Positions 44,963 to 53,635 of a stretch of 64,000 nt of DNA are shown here, piece by piece (position 1 is the first letter of the stretch; each line of letters starts with the position of its first letter). The notes under the pieces are model-generated. The model made no database searches, was not told the origin of the DNA, and was given only the letters and a program-made list of their open reading frames with translations. The stretch lies in NCBI GenBank assembly GCA_022842885.1, contig JALHOR010000005.1, forward strand, positions 33,739 through 97,738, given 5' to 3'. A program made the translations under genes and the position numbers. Source of the DNA: Anaerolineae bacterium (lineage in GTDB: Bacteria; Chloroflexota; Anaerolineae; Aggregatilineales; Phototrophicaceae).

Positions 44963-45487
44963 ATGACCGCGCAAATCGTGATATTTACCGCCGCAGATGT
45001 GCAATCGTATTTGGGCGACCTCGTGACGCTGTTGCAGGATGCAGTGGATACAGGGGCTTCGGTGGGATTTATGCCGCCGATGAGCGCCGCCGAAGCTGAA
45101 GATTTTTGGCATGGCATCAGCGCCGACCTGCGTGCCGGAACTCGCGTTATGTTGGCGGCATTGGTAGAGGGTGTAGTTGCTGGCAGCGTACAATTAGGCT
45201 TGGCACAAAGACCGAACTCGCTGCATCGCGCTGAAGTGCAAAAATTACTCGTCCACAATCGTTATCGGCGGCGTGGCATAGGCAAACACTTGATGCTGGC
45301 GCTGGAAGACGCTGCACGGGAATATCATCGCACCTTGCTCGTTTTGGATACAATAAAGGGCGATACTGCCGAACAACTGTATCCCAAAATCGGTTATATC
45401 CGCGTGGGAGAAATTCCACAGTTTGCCATGATTGCCGATAGGTCACTTGAAGCCACTGTTTTGTTTTATAAGATTTTGAGCGCGTAG
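44963..45487 (+). CDS. GNAT-family N-acetyltransferase
   Basis: A 174-residue acetyltransferase. The acetyl-CoA-binding motif A is QKLLVHNRYRRRGIGKHLML near residue 93 (R-x-x-G-I-G), preceded by the VAGSVQLGL strand and followed by LLVLDTIKGDTAEQLYPKIGY, the usual motif B. The acceptor is unknown. The start is uncertain: ATG at 44963 is chosen; a TTG at 44945 would add six residues. It ends 4 nt before the LysM lipoprotein gene, so both are probably one operon. Confidence 0.88.
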   Translation: MTAQIVIFTAADVQSYLGDLVTLLQDAVDTGASVGFMPPMSAAEAEDFWHGISADLRAGTRVMLAALVEGVVAGSVQLGLAQRPNSLHRAEVQKLLVHNRYRRRGIGKHLMLALEDAAREYHRTLLVLDTIKGDTAEQLYPKIGYIRVGEIPQFAMIADRSLEATVLFYKILSA

Positions 45488-45491
45488 GCAT

Positions 45492-46511
45492 ATGTTAAAA
45501 GAATTGCGACAAGCAATCCTGTTTTTTATTATCAGCATAGTTCTTGTCGCCTGCACGCCAAGCGCCACAACCCCTACGCCTACACCAGACATGACTTGCG
45601 GCGGGTATGCCTTTTCGGATGCAATGCTGTTATGTGTGGTACAGCCCAATGGCATGTTAATTCAGACACCGTTAGAAACGCAAATCGCGCTGAGTGGGGC
45701 AGAGAACACGCTGACCATCAAAGGCACGGCATATGTGCATCAAGATAATGAGGCGTTAGCGCAGGTGATAATAGCATTAGAAGGCGCAGTCATTGTCAGC
45801 GCACGCGGCAATACACGCATTTTGTCGCCGGGGTCGCAAGTGACATTATCTTTTTCCCAAGATGGGCGTATAAGCAATGTATCGGCGCTGCCTGTCCCCA
45901 TCAATCTGCTGCTGCTTGCCGATGTTTCGTTTGCCGAATTAACGCGGGCTGTGCCGCTGCCTGCGCCGATTGCGCCGCCACCGGGGTTTACGCCGCCGCC
46001 CACCATGACTTTTACGCCAACACCCATATCGCTGACGCAGCTTGCAACGGGCATTCCCACGCCACGTCCGGCAGGTTGTGTGGTGCGTGCCGATTGGACG
46101 GATAATTACACGGTTAGCACCGGGGATAATATTTCACGGATTGCAGTCCGATTTGGCGTGAGTCCATCTGAATTGGCAGAAGGCAACTGTTTGAGCAACC
46201 CGGATAAAATTCGCATTGGGCAGAATTTGCGCGTGCCGGTTTTGCCAACCGCTACACCGACTATCGCGCCGACCTTTACGCCGAGTGCGGTAGCCTTTCG
46301 GGCGGATAGCGACACGCTCAAGACAGGCGACTGCACAGTAATTCGCTGGGATGTTTTAAATGTGAGTGCCGTCTTTTTTGAGGAAGAAACGACTACAGGC
46401 AGCAATATTCAGCAGGTTTGCCCGGCTGCCACCACCACCTACACGCTGCGGGTAATTTACCCCGATGGCAGCCAGACGACGCATCAAGTGACGATTACGA
46501 TTGAAAATTAA
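45492..46511 (+). CDS. LysM-domain lipoprotein
   Basis: A 339-residue exported lipoprotein. The signal peptide ends in lipobox LVAC (Cys21). A N-terminal domain (about 30-150) has FecR/cupin-like strands ([30 protein letters not shown]). After a Pro/Thr linker a LysM domain (about 205-255; [29 protein letters not shown]) should bind peptidoglycan or chitin-type glycan. A C-terminal Ig-like domain (about 270-339; [20 protein letters not shown]) follows. Its UAA stop shares TTAA with rocD. Confidence 0.87.
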   Translation: MLKELRQAILFFIISIVLVACTPSATTPTPTPDMTCGGYAFSDAMLLCVVQPNGMLIQTPLETQIALSGAENTLTIKGTAYVHQDNEALAQVIIALEGAVIVSARGNTRILSPGSQVTLSFSQDGRISNVSALPVPINLLLLADVSFAELTRAVPLPAPIAPPPGFTPPPTMTFTPTPISLTQLATGIPTPRPAGCVVRADWTDNYTVSTGDNISRIAVRFGVSPSELAEGNCLSNPDKIRIGQNLRVPVLPTATPTIAPTFTPSAVAFRADSDTLKTGDCTVIRWDVLNVSAVFFEEETTTGSNIQQVCPAATTTYTLRVIYPDGSQTTHQVTITIEN

Positions 46512-47728
46512 TCCATCATCAGCACGCGCTCAATGCGGTCTATCGCCCAATCAATTTCTTGGCGCGTGATAATCAACGGCGGTGCAAAGCGAATCACATG
46601 GTCATGCGTCTCTTTGCAGAGCAAGCCTTCGTCTTTGAGCGCCTCGCAAAAACGGCGTGCGCCGCCCGCTTCTGGGTACAATTCCACGCCAATGAGCAAG
46701 CCACGTCCACGCACTTCTTTGATATGCGTGCTTTCGATGCGTTGTAAGCGCCCGATGAGGTAATCGCCTTGTTCGCGGGCATTGTCAATCATATCTTCTT
46801 CGACCAAGACTTTGAGTGCCTCTCGTGCTACTGCCGCCCCTAATGGATTGCCACCAAATGTTGAGCCATGATCACCCGGTTTAAACATGCTCATGATAGC
46901 GTTATCTGCCAGCACCGCCGATACCGGATAGAATCCACCCGATAACGCCTTGCCCAGTGTCACAATATCGGCGCGAATATTTTCATGTTGGGATGCCAAG
47001 AGTTTGCCCGTGCGTCCTAACCCGGTTTGAATTTCATCGGCAATCAACAAGACATTGTGCCGCGTACAAATCTCGCGCACGCGCTGCAAATAGCCCGCCG
47101 GAGGCATAATAATGCCGCCTTCGCCCTGAATTGGCTCAACCGAAAATGCCACCGTGTTAGGGGTAATCGCAGCTTCTAAAGCATCGGCATCACCAAAAGG
47201 CACTGTTTTGAAACCGGGCGTGAATGGCGCAAAACCATCGCGGTATTGCGGTTCATCGCTGAAACTGATGATGCTAATCGTGCGCCCTTGAAAATTGCCC
47301 GTGCAAGCAATGATTTCCGCTTGACCGTCAGCAACACCTTTGACTTTATAGCCCCATTTGCGTGCCAATTTTAATGCTGTTTCGACCGCTTCCGCGCCGG
47401 TATTCATCGGCAGCATTCTCTCATAGCCCGTTAGTTCGCACAGTTCTTGTGCCAATAACGGCAGTTGGTCATTGCGGAATGCCCGCGATGTGAGAGGCAA
47501 TTTTTGCGCTTGGTCAATTAATGCTTGCAAAATACGCGGATGAGCATGACCTTGATTCACTGCTGAATAGGCACTCAAAAAATCCAGATAGCGTCTGCCA
47601 TCTACATCCCATACCCAGATGCCTTCGCCGCGTTCCAGCACCACATCCAGTGGCTTGTAATTTTTCGCACCGTAGCGATTTTCCAGTTCGATATAATCTG
47701 TTGTCATGATTGTGTTTGTGTCAAACAT
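46508..47728 (-). CDS. rocD: ornithine--oxo-acid aminotransferase
   Basis: PLP enzyme that converts ornithine and 2-oxoglutarate to glutamate semialdehyde and glutamate, linking arginine and proline metabolism. The 406-residue class III aminotransferase shows [18 protein letters not shown] at the N-terminus, a [17 protein letters not shown] segment, [16 protein letters not shown] near 105, EPIQGEGGI near 200, [14 protein letters not shown] near 230 and TLGKALSGG near 255 with the PLP-binding Lys. A longer frame starts at 47821; the ATG at 47728 is preferred because AGGGG precedes it and the family N-terminus begins there. Confidence 0.93.
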   Translation of the reverse strand: MFDTNTIMTTDYIELENRYGAKNYKPLDVVLERGEGIWVWDVDGRRYLDFLSAYSAVNQGHAHPRILQALIDQAQKLPLTSRAFRNDQLPLLAQELCELTGYERMLPMNTGAEAVETALKLARKWGYKVKGVADGQAEIIACTGNFQGRTISIISFSDEPQYRDGFAPFTPGFKTVPFGDADALEAAITPNTVAFSVEPIQGEGGIIMPPAGYLQRVREICTRHNVLLIADEIQTGLGRTGKLLASQHENIRADIVTLGKALSGGFYPVSAVLADNAIMSMFKPGDHGSTFGGNPLGAAVAREALKVLVEEDMIDNAREQGDYLIGRLQRIESTHIKEVRGRGLLIGVELYPEAGGARRFCEALKDEGLLCKETHDHVIRFAPPLIITRQEIDWAIDRIERVLMMD

Positions 47729-47908
47729 ACTGACGATCCCCTCATGATAAGTCACCGTAAACATTACAGCATGATGATATTTTGCAATATGATTTCTTAT
47801 TTTATTTAAGCATCTGTGCAAAATAACTGCTATCGGTAACTTTTCCGAATATAACGCGGCATGGGTGTTTTAGGCAGAATGCATAAAAAGCTTGATTGTG
47901 CGGGGCAT

Positions 47909-47932
47909 GAGGTGAGTGATAAAACTCACCTC
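47909..47932. repeat. perfect hairpin GAGGTGAGT / ACTCACCTC
   Basis: Nine-bp arms with a 6-nt loop GATAAA between rocD and the PspA-like gene. No T-run follows on either strand, so it is more likely a short interspersed palindrome than a terminator. Confidence 0.55.
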
Positions 47933-47947
47933 GACATAACTGGAAGG

Positions 47948-48682
47948 TTATGATTCATCATTAGAGGGTTTTGCCAAACGCGAGATACGTTTCGCCATAT
48001 CCTCATCCACTTTTTTGCGATCTACCGGATGCACTGACGGGGGCGGTAGTTCATCCACCAATTCATCCGGTTTGGAGAGAGGTTGACCAGCGCGATTAGC
48101 AATCAGTTCGCCTAATTTCTGGCGCGTCTCATCCAGTTTGGCAGCAATCCCCCCCACTAAAGTTTCGGTTTCATCATCATTTTCCACTTCTACGGGGATA
48201 GAAGCATTGGTTTTGGCGGCGGTTTGCTGGGCGGCTTTTTCCGCCTGTTCGCGTTTTGCCTGTTCGACAACGGCTTCTAGCTGTGCCACTTGCCCCATCA
48301 ACTGCTGTGTGATAGTACGATGTTCGTATAAATCATTTTCCAGTGATGTGATTTCGCGCTGTGTTTGCTGCAACCGACCCAATTTTTGCCGGGCAGTGTC
48401 TTCATTGCCTGCCTGCAATAACGCATCAGCTTCAGCATCCAAATTGGCAATTTCTTGATAGAGTTTATCTACCTGTGCTTGCAATTTGCCCTCAAATTCA
48501 ACTGCTTCGTTCACCCGTTTCCGCAGGGTAACAGCATCGCCTTCTAAGCCTTGCCGCACTTCATGGCGTCCCAGAATGCGGCGCACCACATCGCCTTTGT
48601 TGTCATCATCGCTGCTCATCGGGCTGATGATGTCATTAATTTGTGATTGGACGAGCGTCGTCAATTTTTTAAAGAAACTCAT
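47948..48682 (-). CDS. PspA/IM30-like coiled-coil protein
   Basis: A 244-residue protein starting MSFFKKLTTLVQSQINDIIS, which resembles the amphipathic N-terminal helix of PspA/Vipp1, then a long coiled coil (about 50-170; KLQAQVDKLYQEIANLDAEA, TQREITSLENDLYEHR) and an acidic, less ordered C-terminal region. PspA-like proteins bind stressed membranes from the cytosol. The coiled coil is shorter than in canonical PspA and the tail is unusual, so this is a related rather than orthologous protein. A start at 48730 would add 16 residues (MMYNLFQWVRKLWDDI) that are also amphipathic; the choice is uncertain. Confidence 0.7.
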   Translation of the reverse strand: MSFFKKLTTLVQSQINDIISPMSSDDDNKGDVVRRILGRHEVRQGLEGDAVTLRKRVNEAVEFEGKLQAQVDKLYQEIANLDAEADALLQAGNEDTARQKLGRLQQTQREITSLENDLYEHRTITQQLMGQVAQLEAVVEQAKREQAEKAAQQTAAKTNASIPVEVENDDETETLVGGIAAKLDETRQKLGELIANRAGQPLSKPDELVDELPPPSVHPVDRKKVDEDMAKRISRLAKPSNDES

Positions 48683-48838
48683 GATGTCATCCCATAATTT
48701 GCGAACCCATTGGAATAGATTGTACATCATTCAACACTTTCGATACCCTGACGATTCGGCAGGTTTTTCTGCTTCCATCGTAACAGGTTTTCAGAGGATT
48801 TACATACATTACGCAGAAGCCAAGTGCATTGTCGCAAG

Positions 48839-50476
48839 TCATTCAGCGCACTTTTTATCCCACTCCAACGCATATAAGGTCATATTGGATTCGCCCACTT
48901 GCTGTGTGATGGCGGCATTGGTGGTAAAAATCGGGCATAAACGCGGGTCATGGGGGTCACGCCCCGGAATCTGATCAGGGAACGCCAGCAAATAACGGGC
49001 ATCTTGCTGTTGCAAAAACGCCCAAATTGCTTCTGGTGTTGCCAACAATGGCACCAATTCCGGCGTAATCAAGCCAGCAATATCTATCATGGGACGGGGC
49101 GCAAAATAACCTACAGCGCCAATATCATGAATCGCCAATAATTCATTCGGCGGCACATTGTCCCGAATCCAATGTGCGGCGGCTACCATCTCACCATCAA
49201 TAATTGCCACATCGGTACGATAGACCTGAACACCTGTGATAAAAGCAAACAGCAGATAAATAATCACAATCGCAATTATCCACACTCGTGCAATCACCCG
49301 CCTGAGCATAGAGGAATATTTACGCTGGTTTATTTTTTGTAACAACAACCCTGTTCCTACAACACCTATCAAGACCAATGATGGCAGCGCCGGCAGCACA
49401 TAACGCCCATGTTGATAGCTGGCAGGCAACCGCGCCGCATAGAGCAAAATCAGCGCCAATGCCCATAGAAGTGGGAGAAGAAGTAAAAAGTGCTGAGTGC
49501 TAAGTGCTGATTGCTGAGGGTTAGATGCTGATTGCTGATTGCTGATTGCTGAGATACGGGTGGGCTGGTAGGTTGATAGGCTGACATTCCCCTTCATCAC
49601 CACAAAATACACCACCCCCGGCAGCAATAATGCCTGTCCCCCGGCGATAATCGCTACAAATAACTGCCACACACGCACTGGATACGGCAATGTCAGCAAA
49701 ACGGCATGTTGCTCAAATTTGGCAGCGGCAGTATCCGGCAGTAAGCCCCCGGTCAGTTGCAGATTCAACAACAGATACGGTGTAATAAAGGCAAAAAAGC
49801 CAATCGCAGCGCAAAACATCCACACCAAAAAACGGCGCGAATCATGCATAAAACAATAGAATAACAGCAGCAACCCACTGATACCCGCCAGCAAAATCCC
49901 TTCGGGACGTGCCAGCGTTGTCAAGGCTGCACTGATACCGAATAACCCACCATGAAATACGAGGTAGCGCCATTGTGGTAGCACAGTCTCCAATAGCGGA
50001 TGCGACCACGCTAGAAAAATGACTAGCAGCGTCAACACGCCAAACAACAGCGTTTCCATACCGGAAGCCGCTGCCCACACATGATGCCACGTTAGAAGCA
50101 GCGCCAAGCCGGTGATAAACGGCAAAGATTTGGCATCAGGCAGCAATTTTTGTGTTAGGCGTGCGCCCAACATCGCCGTTAATGCCTGCACCAACGCGCC
50201 TAAACCATGCGTCCATAGTCGAAAATCAATATTCAGACGATAGCCAATGGACAACAAGACGGTATAAAGCGGGGATGTTGACGCCGCCGAGGGTTCGCCG
50301 GGGATAAATGACCACTCGCCATATTGGGCTAAATTACGCGCATAGGTTTGATGAATCCAGCCATCATCTAACGCAAAATTACCACCCCCGGCTGCCACAT
50401 ACAAGAGAACCAAAAAGAGCGCCAAGGACGACAACACAATATCATGTTTACGAGAGAACGGGTGCATATGAAGCAC
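48839..50476 (-). CDS. GT-C-type membrane glycosyltransferase with in-frame repeat insertion
   Basis: A 545-residue protein with about 11 hydrophobic segments and an early external acidic pair (FALDDGWIHQTYARNL near residue 35), the layout of PMT/ArnT-like GT-C enzymes that use polyprenyl-phosphate sugars. The C-terminal soluble domain (about 435-545) contains WIRDNVPPNELLAIHDIGAVGYF. Residues about 308-328 (ISAISNQQSASNPQQSAL) are encoded by a run of 7-bp repeats (49491-49553) lying between membrane segments, apparently inserted in frame. Acceptor and sugar are unknown. Confidence 0.82.
   Translation of the reverse strand: MLHMHPFSRKHDIVLSSLALFLVLLYVAAGGGNFALDDGWIHQTYARNLAQYGEWSFIPGEPSAASTSPLYTVLLSIGYRLNIDFRLWTHGLGALVQALTAMLGARLTQKLLPDAKSLPFITGLALLLTWHHVWAAASGMETLLFGVLTLLVIFLAWSHPLLETVLPQWRYLVFHGGLFGISAALTTLARPEGILLAGISGLLLLFYCFMHDSRRFLVWMFCAAIGFFAFITPYLLLNLQLTGGLLPDTAAAKFEQHAVLLTLPYPVRVWQLFVAIIAGGQALLLPGVVYFVVMKGNVSLSTYQPTRISAISNQQSASNPQQSALSTQHFLLLLPLLWALALILLYAARLPASYQHGRYVLPALPSLVLIGVVGTGLLLQKINQRKYSSMLRRVIARVWIIAIVIIYLLFAFITGVQVYRTDVAIIDGEMVAAAHWIRDNVPPNELLAIHDIGAVGYFAPRPMIDIAGLITPELVPLLATPEAIWAFLQQQDARYLLAFPDQIPGRDPHDPRLCPIFTTNAAITQQVGESNMTLYALEWDKKCAE
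49491..49553. repeat. nine tandem heptamers inside the GT-C gene
   Basis: TGCTGAG, TGCTAAG, TGCTGAT, TGCTGAG, GGTTAGA, TGCTGAT, TGCTGAT, TGCTGAT, TGCTGAG. The total is 63 bp, so the frame is kept. The first three units match the intergenic run at 38171-38191 (opposite strand). Confidence 0.9.
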
Positions 50477-50481
50477 TATTA

Positions 50482-50892
50482 TCAGGAAGAAATTTCCTGA
50501 AGCATTTCAGCGCGAATACCGATGAGGCGGCAGGCTTCCGATACATTATTCACCAAACGCAGCGGCACATGGGCATCAGGGTGACCATGTTTATAAAAAC
50601 GAATCGCATTTTGATACATTTGGACAATCGCTTTGGATGTGACTACCACCACCACTAAGCGTACATTACGGGGGCGCGATTGTAGTGCATTGCGGGTGTG
50701 GGTCAATAACCCAACCGGAAATGTGGTGACATCATGCAAATCGGCAATCACCTGAACTGTATGCCCCACTTGTTCAATCCAACGGTTCGCCCGTTCTAAG
50801 GCGGTATAGTAATTATCTAATGTCCAGTGATTGTAGAAACGGATATATAACACCGTTTTTTCTGTGTTGAGCCATTGTACTTGGATAGACAT
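50482..50892 (-). CDS. STAS/SpoIIAA-like small protein (paralog 1)
   Basis: A 136-residue protein with alternating strands and helices: VQWLNTEKTVLYIRFYNHW, a helix DNYYTALERANRWIEQVG, VQVIADLHDVTTFP, a helix NALQSRP, VRLVVVVVTSKAIVQMY and VNNVSEACRLIG. It shares the order W..V, LHDV/FDIE, a PxxxG-W strand and EA..L with the proteins at 52068 and 62869. A STAS-like fold is inferred; no phosphorylatable Ser is evident. ATG at 50892 is preferred to a TTG at 50898 because AGGG lies at correct spacing. Confidence 0.65.
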   Translation of the reverse strand: MSIQVQWLNTEKTVLYIRFYNHWTLDNYYTALERANRWIEQVGHTVQVIADLHDVTTFPVGLLTHTRNALQSRPRNVRLVVVVVTSKAIVQMYQNAIRFYKHGHPDAHVPLRLVNNVSEACRLIGIRAEMLQEISS

Positions 50893-50991
50893 CGCCAACC
50901 CTATTGTAATGACTGTTAATTACGAATGAAATTATGATATTTTTCATTATAGTCGGGAAAGGGGATTGGCAACAGTAAACAATCGCAAAAG

Positions 50992-51423
50992 TTATGATAT
51001 TGAAAGGTAGTGTTTGAAAGCTGTTATATTGTATTGTGTAATTAGAGATAAAGGCTGTGGCAAGGTTGCCAGCGTAAACCAACCGATGGCAGCGCATTTT
51101 TCGGGTTCAAGGATTTGCGGTATGCCCGTTGCAAGGCGCGTGATATAGGTGGTAGCAACCCAGTGTTGCTTTTCATCCGGCAAGATGTGGTCATCTGTCG
51201 CCAAAAAGCGTTCAATTGCGATGGTGATGCCAAATTCTTCTAAAATTTCGCGCACAATGGCGGCTTGCAACGTTTCACCATATTCGACTCTGCCACCCGG
51301 AAATTCCCAGCACCCGCGTTCATTACGGGCTTTTTGCCCGCGTTGGGACATAAAAAATTCATCGCGCTCATTCAAAATGATTGCGCCAACTGAAACACCA
51401 ATGTAATCAATACCGGGCTGCAT
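50992..51423 (-). CDS. Nudix hydrolase
   Basis: A 143-residue Nudix protein. The box GGRVEYGETLQAAIVREI plus LEEFGI near residue 42 contains all the metal-binding Glu residues. It resembles MutT/NTP pyrophosphohydrolase-like members: ILNERDEFFMSQRGQKA upstream and GWFTLATLPQPLS downstream. It probably hydrolyses a nucleoside diphosphate derivative; specificity is open. It is a single gene between a STAS-like gene and a phosphodiesterase gene. Confidence 0.9.
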   Translation of the reverse strand: MQPGIDYIGVSVGAIILNERDEFFMSQRGQKARNERGCWEFPGGRVEYGETLQAAIVREILEEFGITIAIERFLATDDHILPDEKQHWVATTYITRLATGIPQILEPEKCAAIGWFTLATLPQPLSLITQYNITAFKHYLSIS

Positions 51424-51447
51424 CCAACAAGCCTTTCCAAACAGGTT

Positions 51448-52071
51448 TTAGGAAATAATGGCACTCACCATGCGTAATGTATCAGTCCGCAAATCGTAAA
51501 CCTGAAACAGTAAATCTGGCAGCGTAAGCACAGCACAGGTAGCATTTTCTTCTGTAAATTCACTCCAGACCGCGCCGGGATTATAAATATGCGTTTGACC
51601 CACTTGCATATGGGCTGCGAGATGAGTATGTCCCACAATCACAACATCGGCATTGGCAGCGGTTGCGGTTTGTTGGAGATAATCTTTGTTGCGAAAGTAC
51701 AAGCCGTTTAACAAACTACCGGGACTGGCATGAGTCATATATAGTCGCAATCCTGCCCATTCAGTACGCCATTCCAATGGGAGGGATTCCAAGTAGGTTT
51801 TATCTTCGGATGGTAAATACAACCGATGATGTGGTGGCAAGGGCGCTTGCTGCTCAGTTTCCAACCACCACGCATCATGATTGCCTTTCACACAAGGAAT
51901 TTGGCGTGTTCGCAAAACTTCAATGACCTCATGTGCAGCTTTTTGGGTATGAAAATCCACCAAATCACCGGCACATAGGATATGGTCAACTGAGAGACGC
52001 TCAAATAACGCCAGTGCTTGTTTAAATGCCTGTGTATGCCCATGAATATCAGAAATTAGCCCAATCTTCAC
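51448..52071 (-). CDS. YfcE-type metallophosphoesterase
   Basis: A 207-residue calcineurin-fold phosphodiesterase. Signatures are LISDIHGHTQAF at the N-terminus, CAGDLVDF near 35, VKGNHDAWWL near 63, an MTHASPGSL strand near 115 and VIVGHTHLAAH near 145. The size and order match YfcE/MJ0936-type enzymes that cut phosphodiesters. It begins with GTG, and its start overlaps the TGA of the upstream STAS-like gene as GTGA, which implies translational coupling with that gene. Confidence 0.9.
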   Translation of the reverse strand: MKIGLISDIHGHTQAFKQALALFERLSVDHILCAGDLVDFHTQKAAHEVIEVLRTRQIPCVKGNHDAWWLETEQQAPLPPHHRLYLPSEDKTYLESLPLEWRTEWAGLRLYMTHASPGSLLNGLYFRNKDYLQQTATAANADVVIVGHTHLAAHMQVGQTHIYNPGAVWSEFTEENATCAVLTLPDLLFQVYDLRTDTLRMVSAIIS

Positions 52072-52451
52072 ACATCATCTCGCAGGGTGGGGTCTATGTT
52101 TTGCAAGATTTGCATCGCTTCCTCAATACTTTCAGCAGTCTTGAATTTTGCCCCGGTGATGCCGCCCACAATATTGGCAACAACATTCAGAACCTGACCA
52201 CCGCCGACCATGATACTCCACCCCATGTTGGGATGTTTCAAAAAGTCCAGCGCCGCCGGAATTTTGAAAGCATTGATGTTGATATTCACTGCACGGGTCA
52301 CATCGCTGATGTAATGCACTGGGGCAACCCCAACATCTAACATCGGTGTGATGTCGCTACTAAGGGCTGCGACCAATTCAGTCGTAATGTCGCCCTCTAC
52401 TTGCACCAACATGACGCGCTTTTCAACTTGCCATTTGCTGATATGTCCCAT
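52068..52451 (-). CDS. STAS/SpoIIAA-like small protein (paralog 2)
   Basis: A 127-residue protein: WQVEKRVMLVQVEGDITTEL, DVGVAPVHYISDVTRAVN, a helix PAALDFLKHPNMGW and SIMVGGGQVLNVVANIV, then FKTAESIEEAMQILQNIDP. The HPNMGW/VHxIxD pattern is shared with the copy at 62869 (HPSMGW, VHLIIDIFD). AAAGG precedes the ATG. Its stop overlaps the GTG of the phosphodiesterase gene by four nt, suggesting that the pair works together. A regulatory or protein-interaction role is inferred from the fold only. Confidence 0.7.
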   Translation of the reverse strand: MGHISKWQVEKRVMLVQVEGDITTELVAALSSDITPMLDVGVAPVHYISDVTRAVNININAFKIPAALDFLKHPNMGWSIMVGGGQVLNVVANIVGGITGAKFKTAESIEEAMQILQNIDPTLRDDV

Positions 52452-52490
52452 GATATGATTTGCCTTTCATCATAAAAAAGAATCGTGCGT

Positions 52491-53519
52491 TTACTCGGTC
52501 ATGCGTTCAGAGACCAACTGGCGCAATTCTAGCCCCTTGGGATGCTGTGGATTAAGACGCAAAGCATTTTCAACCACATCTAAGGCAGATTGGATATTGG
52601 CTTTTTCCAGATAATATTCTGCCAATTTTAGCCATTTTTGCGCTGCCATGCGGGGGTTATCATGCTGCTCGTATGCCTGCGCTAATTTGATTTGCCAATC
52701 CGTATCCGTGGTACGAATGCTAGCAACCTGTTCCCATTCCGATAACATCGCTTTGGGATTCCCCAAATGTTCATGCAATGCCGCTAACTGAAGATGGGCA
52801 TTAACGGCATCCTCCAAACGGCGCAATTTTTTATAAATGCGTGCCAATTTTTCCAACGGTTTCGGGTCATTTGGCGATAACTCATGGGCGCGGAGTGCCA
52901 ATTGTAATTCTTCATCAGCACCGGGTTTTGCCTCTTTGGGCGCGGTAATGTCCCCATTGAAAGCGGTCATCGCCACTTCGACACCCTGTTCGAGCCACAG
53001 TTCAATCGCATCGGCAGTTTTTTCACGGACTTGCTGCGCCAAAATCGCCTCATCTTTGCCGAAAGGCTGCAACACATACGCTGCCGGATCCATTTTACCC
53101 GGTGGACGGCTGACACCCATTTTAATCCGAGCAAAATCTTGGGTACTCACATGCTGAATAATGCTCCTTAGCCCATTTTGCCCACCATGACTACCGGTGT
53201 GTCGCAGGCGCAGCGTGCCTAACGGAATATCAATATCATCACAGGCAACGATAATGCGGTCTATAGGAATTTTGTAAAAATCCATCAATCCACGCACTGC
53301 CTCGCCACTAAGATTCATATAGGTTTGTGGCTTTGCTAAGATGACACTTTTGCCATTGATGCTGCCATCCAGCACCAACGCTTTTTTCTCTTTTTTTGCA
53401 CCCGTTAAAGCGTACCGTTTTGCCAACTCATCAATCATTTGAAAACCAAAATTATGACGGTCTTTTTCGTGGTCACGTCCCGGATTGCCTAAGCCAACGA
53501 CAAGATATTTGTCTGCCAT
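52491..53519 (-). CDS. pth: peptidyl-tRNA hydrolase fused to TPR repeats
   Basis: The N-terminal 190 residues are a complete Pth, which releases tRNA from prematurely terminated peptides: VVGLGNPGRDHEKDRHNFGF (catalytic Asn and His), AKPQTYMNLSGEAV near 60, CDDIDIPLGTLRLR near 90 and GSHGGQNGLRSI near 109. The C-terminal 130 residues hold about four TPR-like helix pairs (e.g. DPKPLEKLARIYKKLRRLED, IQSALDVVENALRLNPQHP). Normal Pth ends near 190-200 residues. The ATG at 53519 starts the conserved domain; an upstream extension from 53600 is not supported. Confidence 0.9.
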   Translation of the reverse strand: MADKYLVVGLGNPGRDHEKDRHNFGFQMIDELAKRYALTGAKKEKKALVLDGSINGKSVILAKPQTYMNLSGEAVRGLMDFYKIPIDRIIVACDDIDIPLGTLRLRHTGSHGGQNGLRSIIQHVSTQDFARIKMGVSRPPGKMDPAAYVLQPFGKDEAILAQQVREKTADAIELWLEQGVEVAMTAFNGDITAPKEAKPGADEELQLALRAHELSPNDPKPLEKLARIYKKLRRLEDAVNAHLQLAALHEHLGNPKAMLSEWEQVASIRTTDTDWQIKLAQAYEQHDNPRMAAQKWLKLAEYYLEKANIQSALDVVENALRLNPQHPKGLELRQLVSERMTE

Positions 53520-53635
53520 GTGGTTCCTGAAATTTGATAATATGTATTGGATGTTAAGGGCAAGGTAAATTTCTGCTCTATCAAACCCGCTTGACCTCAT
53601 TATAATGCCGTGTTCGGCAAACGGAATGAGTTTTT

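Noticed and set aside
47909-47932. Candidate rho-independent terminator between rocD and the PspA-like gene
   Set aside because: The stem is perfect, but no T-run follows on either strand.
49491-49553. Possible CRISPR or tandem-repeat regulatory array
   Set aside because: Units are 7 bp without spacers and lie within an open reading frame; not a CRISPR array.
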